This document shows positions 62,692 to 64,000 of a stretch of 64,000 nucleotides of DNA, one piece after another. The stretch's first letter is position 1. Each line of letters opens with the position of its first letter. Source of the stretch: Pseudoalteromonas xiamenensis (GTDB taxonomy: Bacteria > Pseudomonadota > Gammaproteobacteria > Enterobacterales > Alteromonadaceae); contig NZ_CP099918.1 of assembly GCF_030994125.1 (NCBI RefSeq), positions 854,913-918,912 on the forward strand. The letters run 5' to 3'. The position numbers and the translations under genes were made by a program. The notes beneath the pieces were generated by a model. That model had not been told where the DNA came from. It saw only the letters and a list, made by a program, of their open reading frames with translations, and did not search any database.

Positions 62692-63555
62692 ATGGGATTA
62701 TCATGGTCTTTTAATCGCGATTTTGTTTTTGCTTTTATTTGCTTGTTATGCGCCATGATTACGATTCAATCCGGCGCGTCTATTGCAAAGCAACTATTCC
62801 CGTTAGTTGGCCCTGAAGGTACGACAGCTTACCGACTCGGTTTCTCGGCGCTGATTTTATGCTTAGTTTTTCGACCTTGGCGTAAATTGCCAGAGCAATG
62901 GGGTTCCGTTATCGTCTATGGCTTATGCTTAGGTGGTATGAACATCATGTTCTATTTTGCGCTTGAGCGCATTCCCCTAGGCATTGGTGTCGCTCTCGAA
63001 TTCACAGGTCCTTTAGCCGTTGCATTATTTTCATCTAAGCGGAAACGAGACTACCTTTGGGTTATTTTCGCAATTGTCGGGATACTGCTACTGTTACCAG
63101 ATATGTCAAATGTAAACGGTCTCGACCCAATCGGCGTGATTTTGGCGCTTGGCGCAGGAGCATGTTGGGCTGGATATATCTTGTTTGGCAAGAAATCTGG
63201 AAATCAAGGTTCTGGTGGGACTACTGTTGCACTTGGTATGAGCATAGCCGCTATTTGCCTCGTTCCGGTTGGCGTCGTATCGCAAGGCAGTGCATTATTA
63301 AATTGGGATCTTATCCCGCTTGGTATCATGATTGGTGTTCTATCAAGCGCACTACCTTACAGTTTAGAAATGGTTGCGCTTCGCAACATGCCTGCTCAAG
63401 GCTTTAGTATCATGATGAGCCTTGAACCTGCGATTGCCGCCATTGCCGGCTTACTTATTCTGGGCGAGATACTCTCATTTTGGCAATGGCTTGCGATTTT
63501 AATGGTTATCATAGCTTCACTGGGTAGCTCGATTACGGCGAAACAACCCAGTTAA
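62692..63555 (+). CDS. rhtA: RhtA-like threonine/homoserine exporter (EamA family)
   Basis: About 287 aa with ten membrane helices. G-A-S-I-A-K-Q-L-F-P-L-V-G, R-I-P-L-G-I-G-V-A-L-E-F-T-G-P-L-A-V-A-L-F-S-S and A-L-G-A-G-A-C-W-A-G-Y-I-L closely match E. coli RhtA. ATG 62692 gives the same N-terminal length as E. coli; an earlier TTG at 62644 is also in frame. It exports threonine, homoserine and analogues. Confidence 0.9.
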   Translation: MGLSWSFNRDFVFAFICLLCAMITIQSGASIAKQLFPLVGPEGTTAYRLGFSALILCLVFRPWRKLPEQWGSVIVYGLCLGGMNIMFYFALERIPLGIGVALEFTGPLAVALFSSKRKRDYLWVIFAIVGILLLLPDMSNVNGLDPIGVILALGAGACWAGYILFGKKSGNQGSGGTTVALGMSIAAICLVPVGVVSQGSALLNWDLIPLGIMIGVLSSALPYSLEMVALRNMPAQGFSIMMSLEPAIAAIAGLLILGEILSFWQWLAILMVIIASLGSSITAKQPS

Positions 63556-63605
63556 TCAAAGTAGTTACGTTCAAATCCGTTAGCTTCTTAGTAAAAAATG
63601 CGCGA

Positions 63606-63650
63606 AGAGCAACACGTTTATTCCCTTATAAAAAATGACGCGTTGCTCTT
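63606..63650. terminator. Hairpin between rhtA and the 3' fragment
   Basis: AAGAGCAAC and GTTGCTCTT form a 9-bp stem around a large AT-rich loop between convergent reading directions. It may serve as a weak terminator. Confidence 0.4.
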
Positions 63651-63660
63651 AGTCATGAAA

Positions 63661-64000
63661 TCAACGGGTCATATTTAGAACATAGTTGCCCGAACCTGAG
63701 TAAGAATAAACAATAACTCGATAGTAACCACTTGATGCAGTGTAATTTATGGACTCACTGGAAGTTGCAGACTCTGAAGCAACTTTGCAGACTCTGACAC
63801 GGCAACTTGCTGCCATGCACTATTTACCCATTTTTCAATTTTTAGGTCGATCCGCAATCCGCACCTGTTGGCCCTTCTAAGTTCAACGAAATTCTAAGCT
63901 ACCGCCAGCATGCTGAAACCAATTGCCATTTGGTTCAATACCTGACCAATTTGTTGTCATTTGGTAACCTCGATATTCCTCAATAGGCAAAGCTCCAACT
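63661..64000 (-). pseudogene. 3' part of a secreted protein with PPC-like domain, broken frames
   Basis: Reading from the right edge, the minus strand gives A-L-P-I-E-E-Y-R-G-Y-Q-M-T-T-N-W, then frames change, ending Y-Y-R-V-I-V-Y-S-Y-S-G-S-G-N-Y-V-L-N-M-T-R and a stop at 63661. This is the typical end of a pre-peptidase C-terminal domain on secreted proteases. At least three frame breaks are needed: a missing base near 63884, an indel near 63845-63856 and a 20-bp duplication (63765-63777 and 63785-63797 both read TTGCAGACTCTGA). The rest of the gene is outside the window. Confidence 0.65.

Noticed and set aside
1..64000. tRNA, rRNA, CRISPR, insertion sequence or prophage
   Set aside because: No clover-leaf with a CCA end, no repeat-spacer series, and no transposase, integrase or phage structural proteins among the reading frames.

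Overview
The window looks like chromosomal DNA of a marine gammaproteobacterium in or near the Alteromonadales, most likely close to Pseudoalteromonas. That is an inference from low-to-moderate G+C, TonB-dependent receptors, RegAB-type and dicarboxylate two-component systems, RlmF, AhpCF, a bacterioferritin pair and a large GGDEF/EAL sensor. I saw no rRNA, tRNA, CRISPR array, transposase, integrase or prophage gene.

Layout. 1-3.2 kb: C4-dicarboxylate sensing and uptake (response-regulator fragment, DctB-like kinase, DASS transporter). 3.4-9.1 kb: a TonB receptor, small membrane and zinc-ribbon proteins, a RegB/RegA redox pair and a DUF4440-like protein. 9.3-15.4 kb: KAS III-like synthase, PepD behind a long inverted repeat, an SDR and a PQ-loop-like membrane protein sharing a region with repeated operator-like sites, a leucyl aminopeptidase and a LETM1-like membrane protein. 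15.7-19.9 kb: a large TonB receptor followed by a TPR-sulfotransferase. 19.9-24.6 kb: hydrolase, GNAT protein, then rlmF, whose last 322 bp are repeated 1.68 kb downstream on the far side of a DUF4234-like gene and an AT-rich stretch. 24.7-29.0 kb: DUF2059 protein, LytTR regulator divergent from an acyltransferase, and a frameshifted REC-histidine kinase. 29.1-33.1 kb: thymidine kinase, a solute-binding protein, an Ada/AlkA fusion coupled to Ogt, and a GNAT protein. 33.2-39.1 kb: metal efflux (His-rich CzcI-like protein, RND adaptor and pump, CDF exporter). 39.2-40.5 kb: two complementary bacterioferritin subunits and Bfd, with Fur-like sites. 40.7-49.2 kb: propeller-GGDEF-EAL protein, hybrid kinase and a second CDF exporter. 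49.4-56.4 kb: twin propeller lipoproteins, NudB, a methyltransferase, a D-threonine-aldolase-like enzyme, DUF4336, NfeD and QmcA. 56.4-64.0 kb: sRNA candidate, ahpF, frameshifted ahpC, broken DUF3429 gene, diguanylate cyclase, CZB chemoreceptor, a Bmt5-like methyltransferase with a C2H2-like finger, RhtA, and the broken 3' end of a secreted protein with a PPC-like domain.

Several genes work together: dicarboxylate sensing with uptake; alkylation repair (Ada/AlkA plus Ogt); metal efflux beside iron storage and release; peroxide defence (AhpC/AhpF); and c-di-GMP turnover. Four loci carry apparent frameshifts, two of them at short homopolymers, so the reader should consider either gene decay or indel errors in the sequence.

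The observations most worth a second look are the rlmF 3'-end duplication around a 1.36-kb insert, the Bmt5-like methyltransferase carrying a eukaryote-style zinc finger, the TonB receptor/sulfotransferase pair, and the small-RNA candidate near ahpF. None is proven to be a new system from sequence alone.
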